Shown: positions 16,394 through 23,463 of the stretch, piece after piece | Layout of the letters: every line of letters starts with the position of its first letter | Numbering within the stretch: the stretch's first letter is position 1 | Assembly: GCA_043757865.1 (NCBI GenBank) | Contig: JAYVOP010000003.1 | Span: forward strand, 1-37,637 | DNA length: 37,637 bases | Source: JAGNEJ01 sp043757865 | GTDB taxonomy: Bacteria; Verrucomicrobiota; Verrucomicrobiia; Verrucomicrobiales; V1-33 | Direction of reading: 5' to 3' | Notes under the pieces: model-generated | What the model was told of the DNA's origin: nothing | Seen by the model: the letters and a program-made list of their open reading frames with translations, nothing else | Databases searched by the model: none | Position numbers and translations under genes: made by a program

Positions 16394-16473
16394 GGGTGGG
16401 CTAGCATTTGAAGCGATGCGCTGCTGAGCTAGTGAAGCGCTTTGCAAACGCGCGCACCATTGGGCTTGCCAGC

Positions 16474-16480
16474 GAGGAGG
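16474..16480 (+). promoter_or_regulatory. Strong Shine-Dalgarno sequence serving a short upstream ORF
   Basis: GAGGAGG lies 7 nt before an ATG at 16488, ideal spacing. It is 21 nt from the ATG of the following secreted protein at 16502, too far for efficient use by that start. Most genes in this window lack a Shine-Dalgarno sequence, which makes this one noticeable. Confidence 0.6.
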
Positions 16481-16487
16481 CTTTCGT

Positions 16488-16523
16488 ATGACCTGCACGT
16501 CATGCGCTTGTCTATTTTATTAA
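16488..16523 (+). CDS. Short Cys-rich ORF overlapping the start of the next gene (possible leader peptide)
   Basis: ATG at 16488 opens an 11-codon frame, MTCTSCACLFY, ending in TAA at 16521-16523. It is in a different frame from the secreted protein whose ATG (16502) lies within it, so ribosomes finishing this ORF stop 19 nt downstream of that start and could reinitiate. Three of eleven residues are Cys. Its Shine-Dalgarno sequence is among the best in the window. It could be a translational coupling device or a cysteine-sensing leader, or a chance ORF. Nothing but the sequence arrangement supports it. Confidence 0.4.
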   Translation: MTCTSCACLFY

Positions 16524-18097
16524 TCTTTCTGGCCACTAACTCCCTGCCCGCTGGGGTGGCGGAGTTCTGGTTTTATAAATCTGCTAATCTCCTGGTGCCT
16601 GAGCAGGTGGAGGAAACGGTGCAATTGCTGAAACGGGCGGGGCGGGCGGGTTACACGCATTGCTTGCTTACGGACTCGAAATTTTCTCGGCTAGGACAAC
16701 TGCCGGAGCGTTATTTCACGCAGGTTCGGCAGGTGCAGGCGGCGGCGGCGGAGGCGCAGGTGGAGTTGGTGCCAGCGTTGTTTCCCATTGGTTATTCTAA
16801 TGATCTGCTATCCCAAGATCCGAACTTAGCGGAAGGTCTGCCTGTGCGTGATTGTGTGCTGACGGTGCATGACGGCGTGGCCATGGTGGATGCGGCTCTG
16901 CAGCCAGTGCTCCGCGGCGGAGATTTTACGGAAGGCATAAAGGGATGGGGCTGGAAGGATGATTCCATCATCCTAGCCGATGGTGTGGCGACGAGTCAGG
17001 AGCCTGCTGGGAAGAACAGTCGCATCTGCCAAAAGCTGACGCTGCGGCCATGGCAGCAGTATCACCTCAGCGTGCGCGCGCGGTCGCAGCATTACGATGG
17101 GAAGGCGGAAGTGAAGCTCATCAGTGAGTCTGGGCGCACGCTCAACTATGATTTCCTGAAGGTGGCTCCCACGCAGGATTGGCAGGTGCATCACGTGGTG
17201 TTTAATAGTCAGGAGCACACGCAGGTGAATCTCTATCTGGGCTGCTGGGACGGGCAGCATGGGGAAATGAGTTGGGATGATGTGAAGTTAGAGCTGTGTC
17301 CGTTCGTGAATCTGGTGCGGCGGCCGCAAGCTCCGCTGCGCGTCCAGACAGCCTCGGGAAAGGTTTTGATGGAGGGGCAGGACTTTGAGCCGCTGAGTGA
17401 TCCGTTGTTAGGCTCGCAGCCGTATGCGGGCTGTTTCACGATTTATCATCAGCCGCCAGTGCTGCGGACGAAGCTGCCGGAGGGCACGCCGTTGCAGGTT
17501 TCCTATTACCACGCCGTGACCGTTTATGATGACCAAGCGAACCTCTGTGTCAGTGAGCCGAAGACGCTGGAACTCTTGAAAGATCAAGCTATGCGCGTGC
17601 ATGCGCTGTTTCATGCGAAGGGGTATTTGATGGCTCACGATGAGATCCGCGTCTTCAACTGGAGTGAACTGCCGGGTGGTCGGAAGGTAACGGCGGGGGA
17701 ATTACTAGCCGAAAATGCGCGTGCCTGCACGCAGCTCTTGCGCGAGGTGAATCCCGGCGGGCGGATCTATGTGTGGGGGGATATGTTTGACCCTAACCAT
17801 AATGCGCGGAACCAATATTATTTGGTGAATGGAGATCTGAGCGGCTCGTGGGAGGGGCTGGATGCGGAGGTGATCGTGGTGCCGTGGGCGTTTGAGTTCC
17901 GGGATAAGTCGATGGCCTTTCATGCGAGCCGGGGGCATCATCAAGTGCTGGCAGGCTACTACGATCAGCCTCAGGCCTTAAATGCTGCGGCCTGGATACA
18001 ATCTGCCGCCCACGTGGAGCACGTGGACGGCATCATGTTTACGACTTGGGAGAATCACTACGAGTCACTGGAAGCGTTTAAACAGCAGGCTCGGTAG
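16502..18097 (+). CDS. Secreted TIM-barrel-like protein with inserted jelly-roll domain (putative glycoside hydrolase)
   Basis: The 531-residue protein starts at the ATG giving signal peptide MRLSILLIFLATNSLPAGVA; the upstream frame is not protein-like. Residues 21-130 look like the first strands of a TIM barrel (AGRAGYTHCLLTDSKF, AQVELVPALFPIGYSND). Residues 139-268 form a probable carbohydrate-binding jelly roll (GGDFTEGIKGWGWKDD ... CWDGQHGEMSWDDVKLEL), recalling CBM4/9-type modules. Residues 350-531 complete the barrel (GYLMAHDEIRVFNW, GGRIYVWGDMFDPNHN, VIVVPWAFEF, GIMFTTWENHY). D380-E381 could be a catalytic pair as in GH20-like enzymes, but I cannot assign a GH family. It follows the ABC operon by 108 nt and may or may not be co-transcribed. 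Confidence 0.65.
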   Translation: MRLSILLIFLATNSLPAGVAEFWFYKSANLLVPEQVEETVQLLKRAGRAGYTHCLLTDSKFSRLGQLPERYFTQVRQVQAAAAEAQVELVPALFPIGYSNDLLSQDPNLAEGLPVRDCVLTVHDGVAMVDAALQPVLRGGDFTEGIKGWGWKDDSIILADGVATSQEPAGKNSRICQKLTLRPWQQYHLSVRARSQHYDGKAEVKLISESGRTLNYDFLKVAPTQDWQVHHVVFNSQEHTQVNLYLGCWDGQHGEMSWDDVKLELCPFVNLVRRPQAPLRVQTASGKVLMEGQDFEPLSDPLLGSQPYAGCFTIYHQPPVLRTKLPEGTPLQVSYYHAVTVYDDQANLCVSEPKTLELLKDQAMRVHALFHAKGYLMAHDEIRVFNWSELPGGRKVTAGELLAENARACTQLLREVNPGGRIYVWGDMFDPNHNARNQYYLVNGDLSGSWEGLDAEVIVVPWAFEFRDKSMAFHASRGHHQVLAGYYDQPQALNAAAWIQSAAHVEHVDGIMFTTWENHYESLEAFKQQAR

Positions 18098-18103
18098 GAT
18101 TCG

Positions 18104-18463
18104 TTAGCGACCGAAGTGGAAGAAGAATCCACTGCGGCTGCCACTATGGCAGCGGTCGTCGTCATGGTTGTGGTAGGACGAGGAATACCGGGGGCGGTCG
18201 TCATCATAGCTGTGGTACGAAGAGGAATACCGAGGGCGGTAGTCATCGTAGTCATAGCGCGGGGCAGGAGGGTTGGTGCGCACCCAGTTATAGATGGGGC
18301 GACCGTGGCAATCATAGCCTCCGACGTGGAGCGCCCAGTAAGTCGGGCAACCCCGGCTGTCGTAGGTGACTCGGGTGCTTTCATGGTCAGCTTTGGCGAA
18401 GTTCAGCGGGGCCAGCGTGCCAAGGCCAAGGAGGGCAGTGAGCAGAAGCGAGCGGAGTTTCAT
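18104..18463 (-). CDS. Small secreted Tyr/Asp/His-rich repeat protein
   Basis: The protein has 119 residues with a clear signal peptide (MKLRSLLLTALLGLGTLAPL, cleavage near FAKA). The mature part has CPTYWALHVGGYDCHGRPIY with two Cys, then two near-identical units RPRYSSSYHSYDDD and RPRYSSSYHNHDDD, and a tail rich in Ser, Gly and Phe. A plus-strand frame over the same bases is a low-complexity Val/Ile artefact. The gene is convergent with the secreted TIM-barrel protein, with 6 nt between stops. I know no function; the Tyr-Asp-His repeats could bind metal or cell-wall polymers, which is speculation. Confidence 0.72.
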   Translation of the reverse strand: MKLRSLLLTALLGLGTLAPLNFAKADHESTRVTYDSRGCPTYWALHVGGYDCHGRPIYNWVRTNPPAPRYDYDDYRPRYSSSYHSYDDDRPRYSSSYHNHDDDRCHSGSRSGFFFHFGR

Positions 18464-18655
18464 AGGATGAGTTACGTTGGGTGTGGTTTTGGTTTGGTGA
18501 ATCCAGCGATGGCCTGCTCTTAGAGTGTAAAGCAGCGCAGTGGATTCGTGGGTTCTGACGTAGGCCCTCAGGGCGCTATTCAGCGTTTTTTTAGCGGCGT
18601 AAAATTTTCTGCGCAGCAGGTTGTCACGTGCAGAGATTGGCGTTTGGGTGATTGC

Positions 18656-19411
18656 ATGATTCCATTAACTAACATCGTCCAGGCCATGCAGCGGGAACTC
18701 CGCGTGGCGGAAATAACGGATTACTCCGCCGCGCATAATGGCCTGCAACTCACCAACCACAGTGGCACCGTGAGCAAGGTAGCGGTAGCCGTGGATGCTT
18801 GTCTGCCAGTGATCCAAGCAGCTTGTGAGGCTGGGGCGCAGCTTTTGCTAGTGCATCACGGGCTCTTCTGGCACGGCGTGCAAATGCTGACGGGGAGTGC
18901 CTATGAAAAGCTGCGGCTAGCCATGGCGCAGGATCTGGCGATTTACAGCGTGCATCTGCCGTTGGATTACCATCAGGTGCTGGGAAATAATGTCCAGTTA
19001 GGCGCAGCGTGTGGTTTTTCGGCAGGGATGGAGTTTGGTGATAACAAATGGAGTGGCCAACGCTACGCGGTGGATCTGGACCGCACGGAGTTAGTGTCCG
19101 CAGTGACTGCGGCGGTGGGCGGAAATCGCGTGCATCTGTGCCCAGGCGGTCCGGCCAGAGTGCGAAATGTGGCCGTGATGACTGGCGCAGCGGGCAGCGA
19201 GATTGCGAAGTTGGCGAGCTACAGCATCGATACGCTCATCACTGGCGAGGGGCCGCATTGGTCCTATCCTTTGGCGGAGGAGTTAGGAATGAACCTGCTC
19301 TACGCGGGCCACTACGCCACGGAGACCTTTGGGGTCAAGGCCCTAGCAGGCTGGGTGCAACAACAGTTCGGGCTGCCATGGGAGTTTCTGGATCACCCCA
19401 GCGGGCTGTAA
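18656..19411 (+). CDS. Nif3-like dinuclear metal centre protein (YbgI/DUF34 family)
   Basis: The 251-residue protein is typical for bacterial Nif3 without the middle insert. MIPLTNIVQAMQRELRV matches the family N-terminus, so I start at 18656 and not at the earlier in-frame ATG at 18548. Metal-site motifs are LLLVHHGLFWHG (the HH pair), SVHLPLDYHQVLGNN (Asp and His), and near the C-terminus GEGPHWSYPLAEELGMNLLY followed by AGHYATETFG (His, Glu). The family has been linked to GTP cyclohydrolase-like folds and to NIF3 chaperoning, but its biochemical role is unsettled. The last 77 nt overlap the 3' end of the gene on the other strand. Confidence 0.92.
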   Translation: MIPLTNIVQAMQRELRVAEITDYSAAHNGLQLTNHSGTVSKVAVAVDACLPVIQAACEAGAQLLLVHHGLFWHGVQMLTGSAYEKLRLAMAQDLAIYSVHLPLDYHQVLGNNVQLGAACGFSAGMEFGDNKWSGQRYAVDLDRTELVSAVTAAVGGNRVHLCPGGPARVRNVAVMTGAAGSEIAKLASYSIDTLITGEGPHWSYPLAEELGMNLLYAGHYATETFGVKALAGWVQQQFGLPWEFLDHPSGL

Positions 19412-21335
19412 ATGCGGTAGGCTCAGGCTTGGGGACTTCTGTGAGGCGGCCTTCCAAGACTACTTGGGCAGCTTTCCCTTCATAGACCCGGAAGTCCGCT
19501 AACTGGCCCCACCCCTCCCCGGTGCGGTGGCCAAAGCGCACCTCTAACTGGAAGTTTTTTCCACTCACGCTGGTGGTGAAGGCCATGCTAGAGGCTGGGA
19601 GGAGCAGTCCATCCGCGTTTTCCTCGGGCGTGCCACGGTTCGGAGTATTGACGATTTCTAGCATTTGAGTTCCGCTGAGGAGGGCTTCCGCCGGGTGATG
19701 GAGTTGGAGCGCTAATTGGAGTGCCAGCGAGGTCGGGCCAGCAGCCGTGGCGCTGCTGCCATTGAAAAATTCCAAGGTGCCCAACGGTCCCCAGCTTCCT
19801 GGTGCCAATTGAAAGGATGGATTCCCGGTGAATTTCACCCAGGACTGGACGTGCCCTGCGCGGGCCGATCCATCGCCCCATTTAAAGACGTTCGTTTCTG
19901 CGGCCAGTTTCCGGGCCTGAGCCTCGCTAGCGGTAATGCTGCCAGCGATGGCGGCCTGGAAATAGATCGTTTCATAAAGTTCGCACGCCTCGGTGCTGTC
20001 ATCAAAAATATCCGGCAGCAGGCTCTGCGTGTAGGTAGTTAGGGAGGTTAGATACGTTTCCCGGGAGAGCTTGAGAGGCTGGTTAGGATCGTAGCGGACG
20101 AAAGGGCCTTCATTGCCAAGGCGATACCAGAGTTCGCTGGATTCGGGCGGATTCGGGTTGTCGATCGTGAGGCTGGTGGGGAACTGCTGATAAGCATAAT
20201 AGCCGCCCGGCGGGGTGACGACGGGTGGCTTCAGTGGGCATTTACTCAAGTGATAGCGGCCTTGGCGGGCGGGGCTGACGAGGCGAGGTTGACCTGCGGC
20301 AGGCAGCGCTTTCGTTTCCAAGGTGAGATCCCGCTGGGCTGCCGCAATCATGATCGGCTCCTGGTAATCCGTCCATGCTCCGCCGCGTTGACGATAAACG
20401 AGGCGGCTAAAGCCGGGTGGATTCGGGTCTGCTAGGGCGACGCTCAGTGGATAGTCCGTAGCCGCATAAGTGCCTGCGGGCTTGGAAAATGTGGGCGGCA
20501 GCAGGGGCGTGGCGGGGGGCTCCTCGGGCTTAGCGGGGGCGGGGATCTCCGCGCTCTCTAGCTTAGCTGGCACTGGCTCCAGGGTGTAGTGAGCGGTCAC
20601 GAGCACGCTGGATTCCCAGCCCGCAGCAGCGGGAGCCGCGTAAATGTCTAACTGTGTGGCTGCCGTCTGGGGTAAGGTAATTTGGCTAGCGAATTTGAGC
20701 CATTTCCCTTCATTGAAGCGGTAGAAAATTTCCCCTGCGCCCACTGGATTCGGGTCCACCACGCTCACGAACCAGGGTAAATGCGCCAAGCTCAAGGAGC
20801 CCCCGGCATCACTGAGGATCGGCGGCTGGAGTCGGCGGAGTGGGGGCGGCACGCTGGCGACAGCGGGCGGAGCGGGGACGGATTTGCTGCGCACTCCATA
20901 GCCATGGGCTCCGGGCTCTAGTTTAAATACGGTGTTAGCGCCATCATAGAGCAGGGACCACGCGGCATCGCTGGCAGCGTTGACTAGCTCCACGCTTAGA
21001 TCCTCGTCGGGCGAATGTGCGGTGGCGTGCAGCCGCTCCAGCACCTGCGTGGCCGTGGCTCCCGTGAGGGAACCGCCATGGCTAACATGACGCAGGATGG
21101 CCGCATTGAGCTTTTTGGCTTGGCCCTCCAATTCCTGGAGGCCTTGCGAGGCCTGCTGGAATCCTAACGCGGAAACGGTCAGCCCCGTGATTAACACCAG
21201 CCCCACCACTACCACTAGCAACGCTGCGATGCGGTAACCGTGCCGCACCACCCGCTCCCAGATGGCCACATGGCTCCGCAGCACCTCCAATAATGTGGGA
21301 GCAGTGGCGTAAACTGGCGTCGTTGGTGGGTTCAT
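19335..21335 (-). CDS. Membrane-anchored surface protein with three CHB_HEX-like repeats and a choice-of-anchor K domain
   Basis: The 666-residue protein starts at MNPPTTPVYA (MNWKLYY 7 residues upstream is possible). One helix (RIAALLVVVVGLVLITGLTV, 35-54) is followed by a charged Gln/Lys segment. Then come three repeats of about 83 residues, each beginning Pro-Pro and containing a D/N-PNP turn and a 'W/L-YR' strand (171-252, 280-362, 370-455), resembling the chitobiase C-terminal-like fold (CHB_HEX_C). Residues 483-640 match the choice-of-anchor K pattern: NVFKWGDGS, SWVKFTGN, LGTLEFFNGSS, LALQLALQL, NGRG-like NTPNRGTPEENADGL, LQLEVRFG-like LEVRFG. The protein is probably exposed in the envelope. 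Its last 26 codons lie inside the Nif3 coding sequence, and no terminator separates the two. Confidence 0.72.
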   Translation of the reverse strand: MNPPTTPVYATAPTLLEVLRSHVAIWERVVRHGYRIAALLVVVVGLVLITGLTVSALGFQQASQGLQELEGQAKKLNAAILRHVSHGGSLTGATATQVLERLHATAHSPDEDLSVELVNAASDAAWSLLYDGANTVFKLEPGAHGYGVRSKSVPAPPAVASVPPPLRRLQPPILSDAGGSLSLAHLPWFVSVVDPNPVGAGEIFYRFNEGKWLKFASQITLPQTAATQLDIYAAPAAAGWESSVLVTAHYTLEPVPAKLESAEIPAPAKPEEPPATPLLPPTFSKPAGTYAATDYPLSVALADPNPPGFSRLVYRQRGGAWTDYQEPIMIAAAQRDLTLETKALPAAGQPRLVSPARQGRYHLSKCPLKPPVVTPPGGYYAYQQFPTSLTIDNPNPPESSELWYRLGNEGPFVRYDPNQPLKLSRETYLTSLTTYTQSLLPDIFDDSTEACELYETIYFQAAIAGSITASEAQARKLAAETNVFKWGDGSARAGHVQSWVKFTGNPSFQLAPGSWGPLGTLEFFNGSSATAAGPTSLALQLALQLHHPAEALLSGTQMLEIVNTPNRGTPEENADGLLLPASSMAFTTSVSGKNFQLEVRFGHRTGEGWGQLADFRVYEGKAAQVVLEGRLTEVPKPEPTAFTARWGDPETPMAARTVVAPSLLGP

Positions 21336-21425
21336 ATAATATAGTTTCCAGTTCATAATTGATATTTTCCGTAAAATCAATAAATAATTTTGATAATTCC
21401 ATATTTTCCAGAATGAATGTGAGCA
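21336..21425 (-). promoter_or_regulatory. AT-rich upstream region of the surface-protein gene
   Basis: About 90 nt before the surface-protein start are strikingly AT-rich (AATAAATAATTTTGATAATT) within GC-rich DNA. It probably contains the minus-strand promoter; I cannot place -35 and -10 boxes confidently. Confidence 0.4.
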
Positions 21426-21515
21426 GAGTTTGCTCTTGTGGCGCGTGCGGGCTCCTCCCAAAATGACGTGCCCCTTTCCTGGGCTGATCCCATCCTACCC
21501 ACACCACCCATCACC

Positions 21516-21995
21516 ATGAAATTCGCCCGCCTCACGACTTTATTTATTGCCTACGCTACTTGCGCACAACCCCTCCGCGCCACCCCGCTGACGGATCTGC
21601 TGGAGGAACACCATTTGCAATGGCTGTTAGGGAAATGGGTCACGGAAGGTGTCCACATGAGCTATGAACTGAAGTTAGGCGGCCACGCCATCGGACTCAA
21701 AGTGCAAATGGCTGACCGTGAAACGGAAGGTTTCATCATGCTGAAACCAGGCACCCAGGAGACGGTGTATGGTGCAGGAGATAACCACGGCGGGGTCTCC
21801 CAAGGCAAGTGGGTGGAGCAACACGGCCATGCCACGCTTAAGGTAAAACACACCACGAGCGAAGGCCAAGTGCTAGGCATGGCCATCGAGCATTATCAAG
21901 GCGACGACAAGTCGATGCACCTGATGATCTACAACCTCGACGCCCAAGGTGAACCCACCCCTGAGGGCCACGAGGTAACCCTGCGGCCAGAATAA
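21516..21995 (+). CDS. Small secreted hypothetical protein, lipocalin/DUF1579-like
   Basis: The 159-residue protein starts at MKFARLTTLFIAYATCAQPL (signal peptide, cleavage near LRATP). The mature part begins LLEEHHLQWLLGKWVTEGVH, echoing the 'L-x-G-x-W' opening of DUF1579 and lipocalin-like beta barrels. It continues with regular beta strands (YELKLGGHAIGLKVQM, ETEGFIMLKPG, HATLKVKHTTSEG, KSMHLMIYNLDAQG). The start is preceded by a pyrimidine-rich leader (21486-21515) and no Shine-Dalgarno sequence. It is divergent from the surface-protein gene, sharing the region around 21340-21515. Family assignment is tentative. Confidence 0.65.
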   Translation: MKFARLTTLFIAYATCAQPLRATPLTDLLEEHHLQWLLGKWVTEGVHMSYELKLGGHAIGLKVQMADRETEGFIMLKPGTQETVYGAGDNHGGVSQGKWVEQHGHATLKVKHTTSEGQVLGMAIEHYQGDDKSMHLMIYNLDAQGEPTPEGHEVTLRPE

Positions 21996-22342
21996 GCGCA
22001 CTGGCCTCGCGTCCAGCGCCAGCTACGGACAGCCTAGCAAGGTGGGCTGGTCCGGCACTGCAAAGCCGAGGTGGAGGAGGCGCGGCTGCTCCAGCAGACC
22101 CCCCAGGTGCGCTGGGTGTGCGGCATGTAGAGGCCGAAATAGACCGTGTAATTGTAAACGACGGGGTTGCAGCTACTGCTTTACGGAGTCGATCATCGCT
22201 AGACAGCGTGGCTCTGAACTCAGAGGTTGGAGTCATGAAGGCTGGGCGCAGCCTCGGGGTCCATCCTTGAAGTAAAGGCGCTCCGGCGGAAGCGTGGCTG
22301 AATTCAGGTTGCGCGGGCGGGGCGGATCGCAATGGTCCGGCA
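21996..22342. other. 347-nt gap without a recognisable gene
   Basis: Between the small secreted protein and the arabinose-5-phosphate isomerase there is no plausible coding frame; the short frames here have low-complexity, non-protein-like translations. There is no tRNA-like cloverleaf, no T-tailed hairpin and no repeated element that I can see. It presumably contains the promoter of the isomerase gene. Confidence 0.5.
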
Positions 22343-23314
22343 ATGGATTATATTGCAATGGCCCGGACGGTGATTGATTTAGAAGTAGCTGAACTGCAAC
22401 GCTTACGCGAGCGGTTAGACGGCAACTTCGTGCAGTCTGTGGAATTGCTCAAGGCGACGGTGGAAGCAGGGCAGAAAATCATTGTCTGCGGGGTGGGGAA
22501 GTCTGGCAATATTGCCCAGAAGATTGCCGCTACTTTTAACAGCACTGGTGCGGCGGCGGTGGTATTGAACTCCCAAGATGCGCTGCATGGGGATCTGGGC
22601 TTAGTCACGGAAGGGGATGCAGTCTTGCTCCTTTCCTATAGCGGGGAGACGGATGAGATTATCAATCTGCTGCCGCACCTCCAACGCCTCGGTGCTAAAT
22701 TAATCGCGGTGACGGGCGGAGGGGAATCCACCCTCGCTCGTCATGCCGATCTGATGCTGGATGTCAATGTGCAGCGCGAGGCCTGCCCGCTGAATTTAGC
22801 TCCCACGTCTAGCAGCACGGCCATGCTCGTGCTGGGAGATGCGCTGGCGATGGTGTTGCTAGAGGCCAGGGGTTTTGCGGCGGAGGACTTTGCGCGGCTG
22901 CATCCTGGAGGGTCGTTAGGGCGGTCCCTGCTCACGCGGGTTAGTGATGTCATGCGCTCTGGGGATCGACTGGCCCGGGTGCCGGAAAATGCCGTCATCC
23001 TGGAAGCCCTGCACGCCATGACTGCGGCTAAATCTGGGGCGGCGGTCGTCTTAACGGCGGGCGGTCAACTCGCAGGCATATTTACCCAAGGGGACTTCGT
23101 GCGGGCCTACCAAAAGGAGCTTAACGTGGCGGCCCTGCCGGTCGCGCGGTTTATGACGCCGCGTCCGATCACCATTCATGAGGATCAATTAGCGGCCCAT
23201 CTCCTCCAGCTCCTGGAGCGCTATAACGTGGACGAGGTGGTGGTGGTGAATAGTGCCCAGCAGCCTGTGGGCGTCGTGGATACGCAGGATCTCAGCCGGG
23301 TGAAGATCCTCTAA
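22343..23314 (+). CDS. kdsD: Arabinose-5-phosphate isomerase (KdsD/KpsF/GutQ family)
   Basis: It interconverts D-ribulose 5-phosphate and D-arabinose 5-phosphate, the first step towards KDO for lipopolysaccharide, in the cytoplasm. The protein has 323 residues. The SIS domain has IIVCGVGKSGNIAQKIAATF (46-65), DALHGDLG (79-86), and LLSYSGETDEI (96-106, phosphosugar loop). FARLHPGGSLGRSLL marks the SIS-CBS hinge. Two CBS domains follow (about 205-260 and 270-323). All catalytic landmarks look intact. It starts at ATG 22343 without a Shine-Dalgarno sequence. The downstream neighbour, xylulokinase, is 149 nt away behind two hairpins; both genes handle pentose phosphates, but a shared pathway is not required. 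Confidence 0.94.
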   Translation: MDYIAMARTVIDLEVAELQRLRERLDGNFVQSVELLKATVEAGQKIIVCGVGKSGNIAQKIAATFNSTGAAAVVLNSQDALHGDLGLVTEGDAVLLLSYSGETDEIINLLPHLQRLGAKLIAVTGGGESTLARHADLMLDVNVQREACPLNLAPTSSSTAMLVLGDALAMVLLEARGFAAEDFARLHPGGSLGRSLLTRVSDVMRSGDRLARVPENAVILEALHAMTAAKSGAAVVLTAGGQLAGIFTQGDFVRAYQKELNVAALPVARFMTPRPITIHEDQLAAHLLQLLERYNVDEVVVVNSAQQPVGVVDTQDLSRVKIL

Positions 23315-23322
23315 AATAGTGC

Positions 23323-23360
23323 GCGGACTTTCCGTCCGCCGCATCCTGCCAAGCGCAGGA
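23323..23360 (+). other. Two tandem small stem-loops downstream of kdsD
   Basis: Two perfect 6-bp hairpins lie back to back: 23323-23328 with 23334-23339 (loop TTTCC), and 23344-23349 with 23355-23360 (loop of 5 nt). Neither has a T tract. They could attenuate read-through from kdsD or stabilise its 3' end. Confidence 0.4.
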
Positions 23361-23375
23361 CACAATAATGATTTG

Positions 23376-23401
23376 CGTTACCAAACGATGATCGGTAAAC
23401 G
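23376..23401. promoter_or_regulatory. Imperfect inverted repeat upstream of xylulokinase gene (possible operator)
   Basis: CGTTACC (23376-23382) and GGTAAACG (23394-23401) form an inverted repeat with one extra base in the right arm and an 11-nt spacer. It sits 62 nt before the xylB start. It resembles a repressor operator in layout only; no regulator gene is nearby. Confidence 0.25.
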
Positions 23402-23463
23402 GGAGACCGCATGCTCCCCGGCTCCGCGCCATTTATCACCTTCTCCTAACATCCCCTGATCCT

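Noticed and set aside
18116..18523. Plus-strand open frame opposite the small secreted protein
   Set aside because: Its translation is Val/Ile/Arg low complexity produced by the Tyr/Asp repeats on the minus strand; the minus frame has a proper signal peptide.
21082..21507. Minus-strand open frame upstream of the surface protein
   Set aside because: It overlaps the surface-protein coding region in another frame, and its Gly/Ala/Arg-rich translation lacks any family pattern.
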